64,000 nucleotides of DNA from Streptomyces filipinensis. Lineage in GTDB: Bacteria > Actinomycetota > Actinomycetes > Streptomycetales > Streptomycetaceae. Each line of letters opens with the position of its first letter. Position 1 is the stretch's first letter. The stretch covers positions 434,001-498,000 of the forward strand of contig NZ_BMTD01000001.1 in the NCBI RefSeq assembly GCF_014649495.1. The letters are read 5' to 3'. Made by a program: the position numbers and the translations under genes. Positions 54,953-62,942 of this stretch are shown piece by piece. The notes under the pieces were generated by a model. It did not search any database. It was given only the letters and a program-made list of their open reading frames with translations, and was not told the DNA's origin.

Positions 54953-55951
54953 TCAGACGCCGACCCCGTCCACAGCGGTGAAGTCGCCGGACAGCCTCGG
55001 CAGGACCACGAGCACCCCAGGCCGTACTTCGCCCGAGGTCCGGGCGATCCGCTCCGCCCACTCGACTGGCCACTGGGTGGTGGCGTCCCAGACCACACCC
55101 GCGAGATCCACGCCTTCCAGCTCTTCCGCGGACAGGTCGGCGCCTCGGAAGTCGTCCGCCGCCCCTTCCAGTTGCTCACCAGCCGCCTCGACGTCGCTGA
55201 CCAACGCGTCCACCGCGGCGCGCAAGCGCTCGTGCGCTCGGTTGAAAACGCGAAGGTTGCGGGCGTCGCGAGGATGGAAATCGGGCGTGTCGAGCTGGAG
55301 GCTGGTGGGCGGCCTGTAGACATAGGCCTCGACAGGCTCGATCGCGGCCTTGAGGTCGCGGGCGCGGTCACGTAGGTGATCCCTGGCCTCGATGAGGGCC
55401 TCGACCAGAGGTTCGGCCCCGGAAAGCGCACCGGCGAGCACCTCTGCTTCCACCGCGGCCCTACCGAGGGCGTCGGCTCCGAATATGGTGCGAACAAGAT
55501 CGGAACTCGTCACCAGGGCCTGACCCAGGGAGCCGTCCCTGGCGTCGTCGGCTTCAGCGGCGCCGGCGAACGTCTGACGGACAGTTTTCAGCATGGCGGC
55601 CACGGGCTGGATGAGATGCCTGTTCCGCAGGCGCCGATCACCCCTGAGTGCCTTGATCGATTCGGCGCACAGTGAAATCGCCGCATCGATACGAAGCTCG
55701 GAGTTCGAGTCGTGGGGGGAGGATTCCCGGCGGGCGGGAAGGCCGTGCGCCTCTTTCGTCGCTCTTCCGCGTCGGCCCTCCGAAGAAGAGGATGCCTCAG
55801 TCCGCCCGAGGCCTTGAGGCGCGATGGGCTGCCAGGCGAGCGCAGCTCGAACCCATGACCACAGACCCTGCCCCGGAGGCAGAACCTGGAGACGAGGACC
55901 GGTGAGGCGGGAACGGACATCACTCAGCAACGAATGCCTGTCAGCGGACAT
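54953..55951 (-). CDS. Protein with C-terminal pentapeptide-like segment
   Basis: 332 residues. The first 85 are irregular and basic, followed by a helical region with many alanine and leucine residues (about 90-265). A C-terminal stretch, DFRGADLSAEELEGVDLAG, resembles pentapeptide repeats (A[D/N]LxG) and then VVWDATTQWP. Proteins with this closing segment are common in streptomycetes but uncharacterised. The ATG start overlaps the preceding membrane-protein gene by 11 bp. I cannot assign a function. Confidence 0.75.
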   Translation of the reverse strand: MSADRHSLLSDVRSRLTGPRLQVLPPGQGLWSWVRAALAWQPIAPQGLGRTEASSSSEGRRGRATKEAHGLPARRESSPHDSNSELRIDAAISLCAESIKALRGDRRLRNRHLIQPVAAMLKTVRQTFAGAAEADDARDGSLGQALVTSSDLVRTIFGADALGRAAVEAEVLAGALSGAEPLVEALIEARDHLRDRARDLKAAIEPVEAYVYRPPTSLQLDTPDFHPRDARNLRVFNRAHERLRAAVDALVSDVEAAGEQLEGAADDFRGADLSAEELEGVDLAGVVWDATTQWPVEWAERIARTSGEVRPGVLVVLPRLSGDFTAVDGVGV

Positions 55952-56402
55952 CGACGTCCCCCGGCTGCGCTGTGTCCTGTGGAGCCGCTCGTCGGCCGCC
56001 CGGCAAGGGAGGCGGCACGGAGCTCGCCGCGGGTGAAGACGACACGGCCTCGTTGGGAGCCTGGACCATGATCTGCTGCAGAATCACAGGTGCGCTGACA
56101 CCAATGGTGAATGCCGCGAAAGGGCCGGCGATCTGGTGAGACGCCACGTATACGGCGTTCACGCCAACGGCCATGATCAGTCGCAGGCTGACGGCGATCG
56201 CGTATCCCGCGACCTTGGTCTGCTCTTTCTCATCCACCCATGGCCAGCTATGAGTTTGATGCCAGAGATGCCACATCTGACGTATCTCGACGAGCGCAGC
56301 TCCGCCTAAGCCCCACAGGCACGCTTGCCACCAGATCATGGTTCTCGGCCACCCCCTGCTACGCGGACCTTCCCAGCCGCGTAGGTCGACGGTAGCGGAC
56401 AC
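55941..56402 (-). CDS. Small membrane protein paired with the pentapeptide-like gene
   Basis: 153 residues with two or three hydrophobic segments (about 22-40, 68-90, 95-115): MIWWQACLWGLGGAALVEI near the start and AFTIGVSAPVILQQIM at the third. The Pro/Ser-rich tail is cytoplasmic or outside. GTG 56402 has GGGAAGAG at good spacing; ATG 56339 is possible. It overlaps the pentapeptide-like gene by 11 bp, so the pair is probably one unit. I recall similar pairs in other streptomycetes, without a known role. Confidence 0.7.
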   Translation of the reverse strand: MSATVDLRGWEGPRSRGWPRTMIWWQACLWGLGGAALVEIRQMWHLWHQTHSWPWVDEKEQTKVAGYAIAVSLRLIMAVGVNAVYVASHQIAGPFAAFTIGVSAPVILQQIMVQAPNEAVSSSPAASSVPPPLPGGRRAAPQDTAQPGDVDVR

Positions 56403-56583
56403 AGGTCACTCTTCCCACTACGTCGCGGGCCCGAAGGCCGGACCCAGGCAGGGGAACTGAGGGTTGAATTTTCGCTTCTCCGCCTCTCGAAAGCCCAGGT
56501 CAGCGGCGTGGCGCGGCCGGTCCGGTGTGGATCTGTGCCGCCGGCCACAGCGAGCGGGTATCCGCGTAGGCTCATACTGAGCC

Positions 56584-56805
56584 ATGACAAAGCCTGCTGC
56601 ACCGAAGCGTCATCTGCCTACCAGCCCCTTCAAGGCCCCGGTCGCCCCGGCTCCCAAGCACTTCGCCGTGGGCGACCAGGTGACCCATGACGTGTACGGC
56701 CTCGGCCGGGTGATCGGCATCGAGGACGGCATCGCGGCGCTCGTGGATTTCGGCTCGTCGCAAATGCGGATCCTGAGCCCGTACGCCAAGATGACCAAGC
56801 TGTAG
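56584..56805 (+). CDS. Small CarD/KOW-like protein
   Basis: 73 residues. After a Pro/Ala-rich head, the segment from 26 on (KHFAVGDQVTHDVYGLGRVI, then ALVDFGSSQMRILS) is a Tudor-like fold as in the RNA-polymerase-interacting domain of CarD and TRCF. The family is widespread in streptomycetes. A role at RNA polymerase is suggested by the fold only; no DNA-binding part is present. The ATG has no strong ribosome site. Confidence 0.75.
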   Translation: MTKPAAPKRHLPTSPFKAPVAPAPKHFAVGDQVTHDVYGLGRVIGIEDGIAALVDFGSSQMRILSPYAKMTKL

Positions 56806-56831
56806 GACCGCTGTGCACGGTCGCCGCACAC

Positions 56832-56851
56832 CAGGCCCCCACAGGGGCCTG
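56832..56851 (+). terminator. Hairpin after the CarD-like gene
   Basis: Perfect 8-bp stem (56832-56839 with 56844-56851) and a 4-nt loop, 26 bases after the stop. Confidence 0.6.
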
Positions 56852-56880
56852 TCACGAAAGAGAGACCTCTCATCGATCTG

Positions 56881-57054
56881 ATGCCGCTGTTCTCCGCCCC
56901 GGACGGGCAACCCCGCTGCTCCACCGCAGCATCGCCGCCTCCGACGACAAACCCCTTCCAGGCCCCTGCCTTCGGGGAGGAAGAGACGTTGCCGTTCGAG
57001 GACGCGCAGCAGCCCGCCCCGGGCATCCGCGCGGCGCGGTCCGAGGCAGCTTAG
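56881..57054 (+). CDS. Possible small protein (57 codons)
   Basis: MPLFSAPDGQPRC at the start, then a Pro/Ala-rich chain with TNPFQAPAFGEEE and an acidic centre. The codon use is fair but there is no good ribosome site and I know no relatives. It lies between the CarD-like gene and the MDR gene. The rest of this stretch, up to 57290, holds no feature besides a likely MDR promoter. Confidence 0.25.
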   Translation: MPLFSAPDGQPRCSTAASPPPTTNPFQAPAFGEEETLPFEDAQQPAPGIRAARSEAA

Positions 57055-57290
57055 CTCCACGCATGACGGTGGCTGCGGCGACCGGCCGCAGTCGTCGCTT
57101 CGCCTCCTCGTCCGCCGCCGGGAATCTTTCCGGGGCCCGGCGTAGCGTGGGATGACAGACGCGACGCAGAGCGGTGCGCTGCGGCGAGAGGTCCTGATCG
57201 CGGACCTCAGGAGGCCGCACGGACCCCGCGCGCCGTTTTCGTACGGAGCGCCCGCCGATCCGCCGGGCGCCGGGAGGCGGAAGATCACTC

Positions 57291-58382
57291 ATGCCTCGAT
57301 CCATGCGCGCGCTCGTGGCCGCAGAGGTCGGCGAGCCTGCCGATGTCCTGCGGCTGGAAACCCGGCCTGTGCCCACGCCGCAAGCGGGTCAGGCGTTGAT
57401 CCGTGTGAAGGCGACCCCGGTGCACGCCAGTGATCTGCATGTGCTGCGCGGCCGCTACGGTTTCGCCCCCGAGTTTCCCGCTGTCGGGGGTCACATGGAA
57501 TGCGTGGGCCGTATCGAGGCCCTGGGCCCCGACACCGGGCGAGTGAAGACCGGCGAGCGCGTGGTGGTCGCTGCCGTCCCGGCCGTGCCCGGGCCCCAGG
57601 TGGCCGGCACCTGGCAGGAATTCCTTGTCGCCGATACGCGACGGCTCCTGCCGGTCCCCGACCGTCTGAGCGACTCCAGCGCCTGCCAGCTCGCGGTCAA
57701 CCCGTTGACCGCGCTGCTCCTCGTGACGCGCGAACTCGACGTACAGCCAGGTGAATGGCTGTTGCAGACGGCCGCGGGCTCCACCGTCGGCCGGCTGGTC
57801 ATTCAGCTGTCCCGGCATCTGGGTGTCCGCACGATCAACGTCGTGCGGCGACGCGACGCCGTCGAGGAGATCACGATGCTCGGTGGCGACCAGGTCGTCT
57901 GCACCGAGGACGAGGACCTGTTGCAGCGTGTGGCCGAGCTGGCAGGACCGGCCGGAGTGCGCAAAGCCATCGACTGCGTCGCGGGCCCCGTGGGCGCCCA
58001 GGTGTCCCAGGCGTTGGCTCCGGGAGGACAGGTCGTGGTCTACGGCGCGCTCTCCACCCATCGGCAGACCGACCCGGCGGCGCTGACCATCCCGCTGCAG
58101 GCACGCTCGCTCATCTACGAGACCAAGGCGGTCCGTGGCTTCTGGCTGAACCGCTGGTTCGGCACCGCCTCCCCCGAGGATGCGCTGCAGGCGCTGGCCC
58201 GGGTGCGCGGCCTCGTGGCCGATGAAGTGCTGAGCATCCCCCAGGGCCGGCCGTTCCCGCTCGAACGCTTCGCTGAAGCCGTCTCGCTCGCCGAAACACC
58301 CGCGCATGGCACCAAACCGCTCTTCGTCTTCGACGACGGGCGGGACGAAGACGACGGGCGGGAAGCGGCTTCTTCCGCCTGA
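57291..58382 (+). CDS. MDR-family zinc-free oxidoreductase (quinone/enoyl reductase-like)
   Basis: 363 residues. GroES-like N-terminal domain and a nucleotide-binding Rossmann domain with the AxGxxG-like stretch TAAGSTVGRLVIQLSRHLG; HASDLHVLRGRYG replaces the catalytic zinc site. The closest match is the enoyl reductase (MECR/ETR) and quinone-reductase branch, which uses NADPH. GGGAGGCGGAAG precedes the ATG. It ends in an acidic tail. It is a single gene without clear partners. Confidence 0.85.
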   Translation: MPRSMRALVAAEVGEPADVLRLETRPVPTPQAGQALIRVKATPVHASDLHVLRGRYGFAPEFPAVGGHMECVGRIEALGPDTGRVKTGERVVVAAVPAVPGPQVAGTWQEFLVADTRRLLPVPDRLSDSSACQLAVNPLTALLLVTRELDVQPGEWLLQTAAGSTVGRLVIQLSRHLGVRTINVVRRRDAVEEITMLGGDQVVCTEDEDLLQRVAELAGPAGVRKAIDCVAGPVGAQVSQALAPGGQVVVYGALSTHRQTDPAALTIPLQARSLIYETKAVRGFWLNRWFGTASPEDALQALARVRGLVADEVLSIPQGRPFPLERFAEAVSLAETPAHGTKPLFVFDDGRDEDDGREAASSA

Positions 58383-58780
58383 GCCGTGATCGTCGTGCCT
58401 GCGTGCCTGCGTGCCTGGGTTCCTGGGTGCCTGCTTGTCCTGCTCGGCTGGCGAGAGGTCGTTGTCCGATGTACGGGATCGCGCCACCGGATGTGCGGGG
58501 GCCGGAGGCCGCGCCCCTCTTTCTCGGAGCGGTGCTGTGAATTCCCGGAAACGGCCTCGCCGGGAATGGGTTCCCGGCGGTCGCGGAATCAGTCCGCCCG
58601 AACGGCCTAAGAGGAGGAGTCGTGAACCGGAATTACATTCCGACCATGCGAATGTTGGGGCGCCTGGCGGCGGACTGATGTTCAAAGCTCGAACTGCCCG
58701 GGGAAAGGGAGCGAGAGTCCGCGTGGGCGAGATCAGGTATCCGAGGTCCGGTACCCGAGGAACAAGGAGGGATTCTCCCC
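58383..58780. other. 398-bp region before the secreted protein gene
   Basis: Near 58395-58435 the 8-base unit GTGCCTGC is repeated imperfectly five times. A short upstream frame with a very strong ribosome site is at 58622-58678. A likely promoter-type sequence and AAGGAGGG for the secreted protein stand just before 58781. No other gene is seen. Confidence 0.4.
58622..58678 (+). CDS. Short upstream open frame (18 codons)
   Basis: MNRNYIPTMRMLGRLAAD begins at GTG after AAGAGGAGGAG, one of the strongest ribosome sites in the window, and ends 102 bp before the secreted protein gene; its stop overlaps an ATG (TGATG). It might regulate the next gene by translational coupling or attenuation. There is no known family. 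Confidence 0.35.
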   Translation: MNRNYIPTMRMLGRLAAD

Positions 58781-59296
58781 ATGCGAGTAGCAGCGCCAGC
58801 AAGGACGCGGTCGGGACGGGCGAGATGGGGGGCGAGGCTCGTCGGCGCCGGTCTGACCGCGACCGTGGCACTCGGCATCGCCGCCAGCCCCGCGTTGGCC
58901 CAGGCGGGTCCGCCGAGCGACGCAGGCGTGCAGCCCATCGAAGTGGACGACAACCCGCCCGTTTCCTGTCCCACGGGCGCGACCGGGTTCCGCGTGGAGG
59001 ATCCCACCACCGGAAGCGTCAACATCCCCGGTGACGGAAACTTCACGATCACCGTCACCGACACCACCGCGGGACAGGTGTTCAGCTTCGACATCCCCAC
59101 GGCCGATCACCGCTCCGCCATCAAGGTGGTCGCCAAGGGCGGGACCGGCGGCGCCAACGTCTACACGTACGACAGCACGACGGGCTTCCCCAACGGCATC
59201 ACGATGGACGGATCGCTGCACGCCCCGATCAACCCGAGCGGCAAGTTCGCGGACCTCAGCCACATCGACTTCTGCGTCATCCCCAGCAACTACTGA
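58781..59296 (+). CDS. Secreted protein of unknown function
   Basis: 171 residues. A long basic N-terminus and hydrophobic core are cleaved probably after SPALA (residue 40). The mature domain (about 60-171) begins VSCPTGATGFRVEDP and ends DFCVIPSNY: C63 and C165 may form one disulfide that closes an all-beta domain with Thr/Asp-rich strands. AAGGAGGG lies before the ATG. A strong terminator follows, so it is one transcription unit. Function unknown; such proteins occur in many streptomycetes. Confidence 0.82.
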   Translation: MRVAAPARTRSGRARWGARLVGAGLTATVALGIAASPALAQAGPPSDAGVQPIEVDDNPPVSCPTGATGFRVEDPTTGSVNIPGDGNFTITVTDTTAGQVFSFDIPTADHRSAIKVVAKGGTGGANVYTYDSTTGFPNGITMDGSLHAPINPSGKFADLSHIDFCVIPSNY

Positions 59297-59370
59297 CGCC
59301 TCCGTGACAGCGCCGAAGGCGGAGGGTGCGCGACCCACACCCAGTTCGCCGACCGGCGACAGGCGACTTT

Positions 59371-59403
59371 CTGAGCCCCCTCCCTGGTGCGGAGGGGGCT
59401 CAG
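59371..59403 (+). terminator. Terminator after the secreted protein gene
   Basis: Perfect 13-bp stem (59371-59383 with 59391-59403), 7-nt loop, located 62 bp before the fusion gene. Confidence 0.88.
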
Positions 59404-59464
59404 TGGTGTTCCCCGCCGCGCCCGCGCTGTTGCGGAGGCGAGCGCCCCGGCGTTGCAATCAAGT

Positions 59465-62104
59465 GTGAGGCACTTTGGCGGCGCCGAGTCCGTCGACCGC
59501 CCCGCTCCGGGGACGGCGGCCGGCCGAAAAGGGCTCAAGAACGACGCCCTGGGCATGTTCTCCTCCGTGGCGATGGGTCTGGCCTCCACCGGCCCGGCGT
59601 ACAGCCTGGCCGCCACGCTGGGCATCATCGTGGCCGGAGTCGGACTGCAGGCACCGATCGTCACGATGCTGGCGTTCATCCCGATGCTGTTCGTCGCGTA
59701 CGCCTTCCGGGAGCTCAACGCGAGCAACGCCGACTGCGGGACCACCTTCACCTGGGCCACCCGCGCCTTCGGGCCGCGCACCGGCTGGATGGGCGGCTGG
59801 GGCCTCATCGTCGCCAACATCATCGTGATGGCGAACCTGGCCGCGATCGCCGCTGCCTACGGCTTCCGGCTGGTCGGCCTGGACGGCCTGGCGGAGAGCC
59901 GGCTGTGGACCACCGCGGCGGGCGTCGTCTGGATCGCCGCGCTGACCGTGGTCTGCTACGTCGGCATCGAGTTCTCGGCGGCCGTCCAGCGCTGGCTGCT
60001 GTGCCTGGAAGTGGGGATGCTGGTCCTCTTCGCCGTCGCCGCGCTGGTCCGGGTCTACACCGACCCCCCGCCGACGGCGATCCATGTGTCCGCCTCCTGG
60101 TTCAACCCCTTCCAGGTGCCTTCGGCGACGGCGCTGACCTCGGGCGTCCTCGCGGGCGTCTTCATCTACTGGGGCTGGGACACCGCCTTCTCGGTCAACG
60201 AGGAGACCGTCGACAGCAGGCGGATCCCCGGCCGCGCCGCCGTCCTGTCCACCGTGCTGCTCCTGGTCATGTACGGGCTGGTGTCCACCTCGGCGCAGGC
60301 CTTCGCGGGCGTCGGCACCTCGGGCATCGGCCTCGGCAACCCGCACAACGCGGACGATGTGCTCTCCGCACTGGGCGCGGCCGTGTTCGGGAACCAGGGC
60401 ACGGGGCTGCTGCTGTCGAGACTGCTGATCCTGATGGTGCTGACCTCCGCGCTGGCCTCCGCCGAGACCACCATCCTGCCCCTGGCCAGGACCGTCTTCT
60501 CGATGGCGGTCCACAAGGCGGTCCCCTCCCGGTTCGCCCGGGTCCACCGACGGTTTCTCACCCCGACCTGGGGGACCGTCGGCATGGGAGCGGCCTCGAT
60601 CACCCTGTTCGTCCTGCTCGCGTCGTTCAGCCAGAACATCCTGGCCGACTCGGTCGAGTCCGTCGGTCTCGCGATCGCGTTCCAGTACGGACTGACCGGC
60701 TTCGCCTGCGTCTGGTACCACCGCAGGGTCCTCACCCGCAGTACCAAGGACCTGGTCTTCAAAGGCGTGCTGCCCGGGCTCGGCGGGCTGTTCATGGCCC
60801 TGCTGTTCCTCTACGCCACCTTCGTGGTCTACGCGGACCCCCGGTACGGCACGACCAGCGTCGACCTGCCGCTGATCGGCAGAACGGGCGGGGTCACGGT
60901 CCTGGGGCTGGGCGCCCTGCTGATCGGCCTGCTGCTGATGCCGGTGGTCACCCGGGGACACGGCGTGGCCCTCAAGCTCCAGCGGGGCCTGCTTCCGCGC
61001 CGCCTGCCGTCGCACGCGGCCGTGGACTCGTCCAGCCGCTATCTGCCCGCCGACAGCGGCTCCGGGGTGGGCGGCGACTGGTACGACGTCATCCCCCTGT
61101 CCGGAACCCGGGTCGGCCTGGTCGTCGGGGACGTGCTCGGTCACGGTCTGCGCGCCGCCGCCACCATGGGACGCCTGCGCACGGGAGTCCGCGTCCTGGC
61201 CCGGCTGGACCTGGCCCCGGACGAACTGCTGTTCCGCCTGGACGACCTGGTCGACCAGACCGCGGACGAGAGCGGGAGCGGCCACCCCCCGGGCCACCGG
61301 AGGCAGCACGCCGACGCCGCCCTGGGCGTGAGCTGCCTGTACGCGGTGTACGACCCGTTCTCGGGCAGGTGCAGCATGGCGCGGGCCGGGGAGTCGGTGC
61401 TGGCGGTCGTCCAACCGCACACGGGCGTCGTCGAACATCTGGAGCTGCCGCCCGGACCGCCGCTGGGCCTCGGCGGCGTGCCCTACCAGAGCACGGACGT
61501 GGAGCTGGCGCCGGGCAGTCTCCTCGCCCTTTTCACGGGCGGCCTCCTCCAGGCGGCCGACGGCCCTGACGCCGGGCTCGCCCAACTGTCCGGGGTCCTC
61601 GCCGGTGCGTCGGAGTCCCTGGAGTCGCTGTGCGACAGGGCGGTGACCACCCTGCTGCCCGGCGCGGTGGACGTGGACGCGACGCTGCTCGTGGTCCGCA
61701 CCCGACGGCTCGACCGGAACCAGTTCGCCGAGTGGGCGCTGCTTCCGGACCCGGCTGCGGTGGGCACCATCCGTACCGCCGTCAGCAAGCAGCTCGGCGA
61801 CTGGGGCCTGGACGACCTGGCGTTCACCACCGAACTCATCGTCAGCGAACTGGTCACCAACGCCATCCGCTACGTCGGCGGTCCGATCCAGGTGCGCGTG
61901 ATCCGTGACCGTACGCTGACCTGCGAGGTCTCCGACACCGGCCACACCTCGCCCAATCTGCGGCACGCGGCCAGCGACGACGAGGGAGGCCGGGGCCTGT
62001 TCATCATCGCCCAGATGACCCACCACTGGGGCACGCGCTACACCCCGAGCGGCAAGACGATCTGGACCGAACAGGACCTGCCACCGCCGAACGGCCGTCC
62101 CTAG
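59465..62104 (+). CDS. Fusion: APC amino-acid permease + SpoIIE phosphatase + RsbW-like ATPase
   Basis: One uninterrupted frame of 879 residues. Residues 1 to about 498 are a complete APC permease of about 12 helices (MFSSVAMGLASTGPAYSLA, DCGTTFTWATRAFGPRTGW, ETTILPLARTVFSMAVHKA). From about 503 a SpoIIE/PP2C phosphatase follows (LQRGLLPRRLP, GGDWYDVIPLSG with D538, VVGDVLGHG with D556). Residues about 752-875 form a histidine-kinase-like ATPase of the anti-sigma type (N box SELVTNAIRY, GGRGLFIIAQM). The GTG start at 59465 is the first after the terminator; earlier starts lie in the hairpin. It probably senses an amino acid or transport state and acts on an anti-anti-sigma partner encoded elsewhere. 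Confidence 0.85.
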   Translation: MRHFGGAESVDRPAPGTAAGRKGLKNDALGMFSSVAMGLASTGPAYSLAATLGIIVAGVGLQAPIVTMLAFIPMLFVAYAFRELNASNADCGTTFTWATRAFGPRTGWMGGWGLIVANIIVMANLAAIAAAYGFRLVGLDGLAESRLWTTAAGVVWIAALTVVCYVGIEFSAAVQRWLLCLEVGMLVLFAVAALVRVYTDPPPTAIHVSASWFNPFQVPSATALTSGVLAGVFIYWGWDTAFSVNEETVDSRRIPGRAAVLSTVLLLVMYGLVSTSAQAFAGVGTSGIGLGNPHNADDVLSALGAAVFGNQGTGLLLSRLLILMVLTSALASAETTILPLARTVFSMAVHKAVPSRFARVHRRFLTPTWGTVGMGAASITLFVLLASFSQNILADSVESVGLAIAFQYGLTGFACVWYHRRVLTRSTKDLVFKGVLPGLGGLFMALLFLYATFVVYADPRYGTTSVDLPLIGRTGGVTVLGLGALLIGLLLMPVVTRGHGVALKLQRGLLPRRLPSHAAVDSSSRYLPADSGSGVGGDWYDVIPLSGTRVGLVVGDVLGHGLRAAATMGRLRTGVRVLARLDLAPDELLFRLDDLVDQTADESGSGHPPGHRRQHADAALGVSCLYAVYDPFSGRCSMARAGESVLAVVQPHTGVVEHLELPPGPPLGLGGVPYQSTDVELAPGSLLALFTGGLLQAADGPDAGLAQLSGVLAGASESLESLCDRAVTTLLPGAVDVDATLLVVRTRRLDRNQFAEWALLPDPAAVGTIRTAVSKQLGDWGLDDLAFTTELIVSELVTNAIRYVGGPIQVRVIRDRTLTCEVSDTGHTSPNLRHAASDDEGGRGLFIIAQMTHHWGTRYTPSGKTIWTEQDLPPPNGRP

Positions 62105-62138
62105 ACCGAGGCCGGGCGGTCGTCCACACCCCGGGGCC

Positions 62139-62157
62139 CGGCCGGTGCCACCGGCCG
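62139..62157 (+). terminator. Small hairpin after the fusion gene
   Basis: Perfect 8-bp stem (62139-62146 with 62150-62157), 3-nt loop, 35 bases after the stop. The remaining 150 bases before 62306 contain only promoter-like sequence. Confidence 0.5.
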
Positions 62158-62305
62158 TCCGCCACGCGGACCACACCCGCGTCGGCGACCGCGGCATGTT
62201 CACGCCAGGGGGCCGGTCCCCGGACCGCACGACGGGCGGCGGCCGGGCCTGCGGCGGCACGATGGGAGGGGAGGGAATGGCCGAGACCGGACGGGAGGAA
62301 CTCCC

Positions 62306-62905
62306 ATGGTGCAGCCGACGGCGACGAAGGCCCCGGCCCGGAAGCCCGTCAGCGGGGGCGGCGTCTTCTTCTCGTTCGCCCCGTGGATCATCTTCGGAGT
62401 GGTCGCCGGTCCCAGTACCTGGGAGTACGCGGCCCTCGCCGCACTGGTCGCCTCGGTCGTGCTGTCGGGACAGGACATGCTGCACGGCAAACTCCGTGTC
62501 CTCGACATGACCGGCATCGTGTTCTTCGCCGTGCTCTCGGTCCTCGGGCTGGCCCTGAGCCGCGGGCAGCTCCTCTGGGTGGAGACGTACGCCCAGGTCA
62601 TCTCGAACGGACTGGTGGCCGCCGTCGCGTTCGGATCGCTGTTCGCCGACCCCTTCACCGCCCAGTACGCCCGGGAGACCACTCCCCGGGAGCTGTGGCA
62701 CTCGCCGGTCTTCACGCACATCAACCGCGTGCTGACGGCCGTGTGGGGCACGGCCTTCGCCCTGATGGCGATCTCCACCTGGCTGGCGGTCCTCCTCCCC
62801 GCCCAGGACGACTGGTTCAACTGGGTCATCCCGATCGCCCTGCTGGTCGTGGCCGTGAAGTTCACCGAGCGCTATCCGGAGTCGTACAAGGCGCGGGTGA
62901 CCTAG
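62306..62905 (+). CDS. Integral membrane protein of unknown function
   Basis: 199 residues, five to six helices (SFAPWIIFGVVAGPSTWEYA at the start). The stretch FADPFTAQYARETTPRELWHSP in the middle is polar and cytoplasmic. Similar proteins occur in other actinobacteria, with no assigned role. GGGAGGAA precedes the ATG. It lies 201 bp after the permease-phosphatase fusion, so a functional link is possible but not shown. Confidence 0.8.
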   Translation: MVQPTATKAPARKPVSGGGVFFSFAPWIIFGVVAGPSTWEYAALAALVASVVLSGQDMLHGKLRVLDMTGIVFFAVLSVLGLALSRGQLLWVETYAQVISNGLVAAVAFGSLFADPFTAQYARETTPRELWHSPVFTHINRVLTAVWGTAFALMAISTWLAVLLPAQDDWFNWVIPIALLVVAVKFTERYPESYKARVT

Positions 62906-62942
62906 CCGGATCCGAAAGAGCGCCCGGGGCGTCTCTCCCCGT

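Noticed and set aside
58395..58435. Tandem GTGCCTGC units as a possible CRISPR or iteron array.
   Set aside because: The units are 8 bases, imperfect and without spacers; this is a simple low-complexity repeat.
59387..59464. GTG at 59387 as start of the permease-phosphatase fusion.
   Set aside because: It lies inside the terminator hairpin of the preceding gene and has no ribosome site, and the extra residues match nothing.
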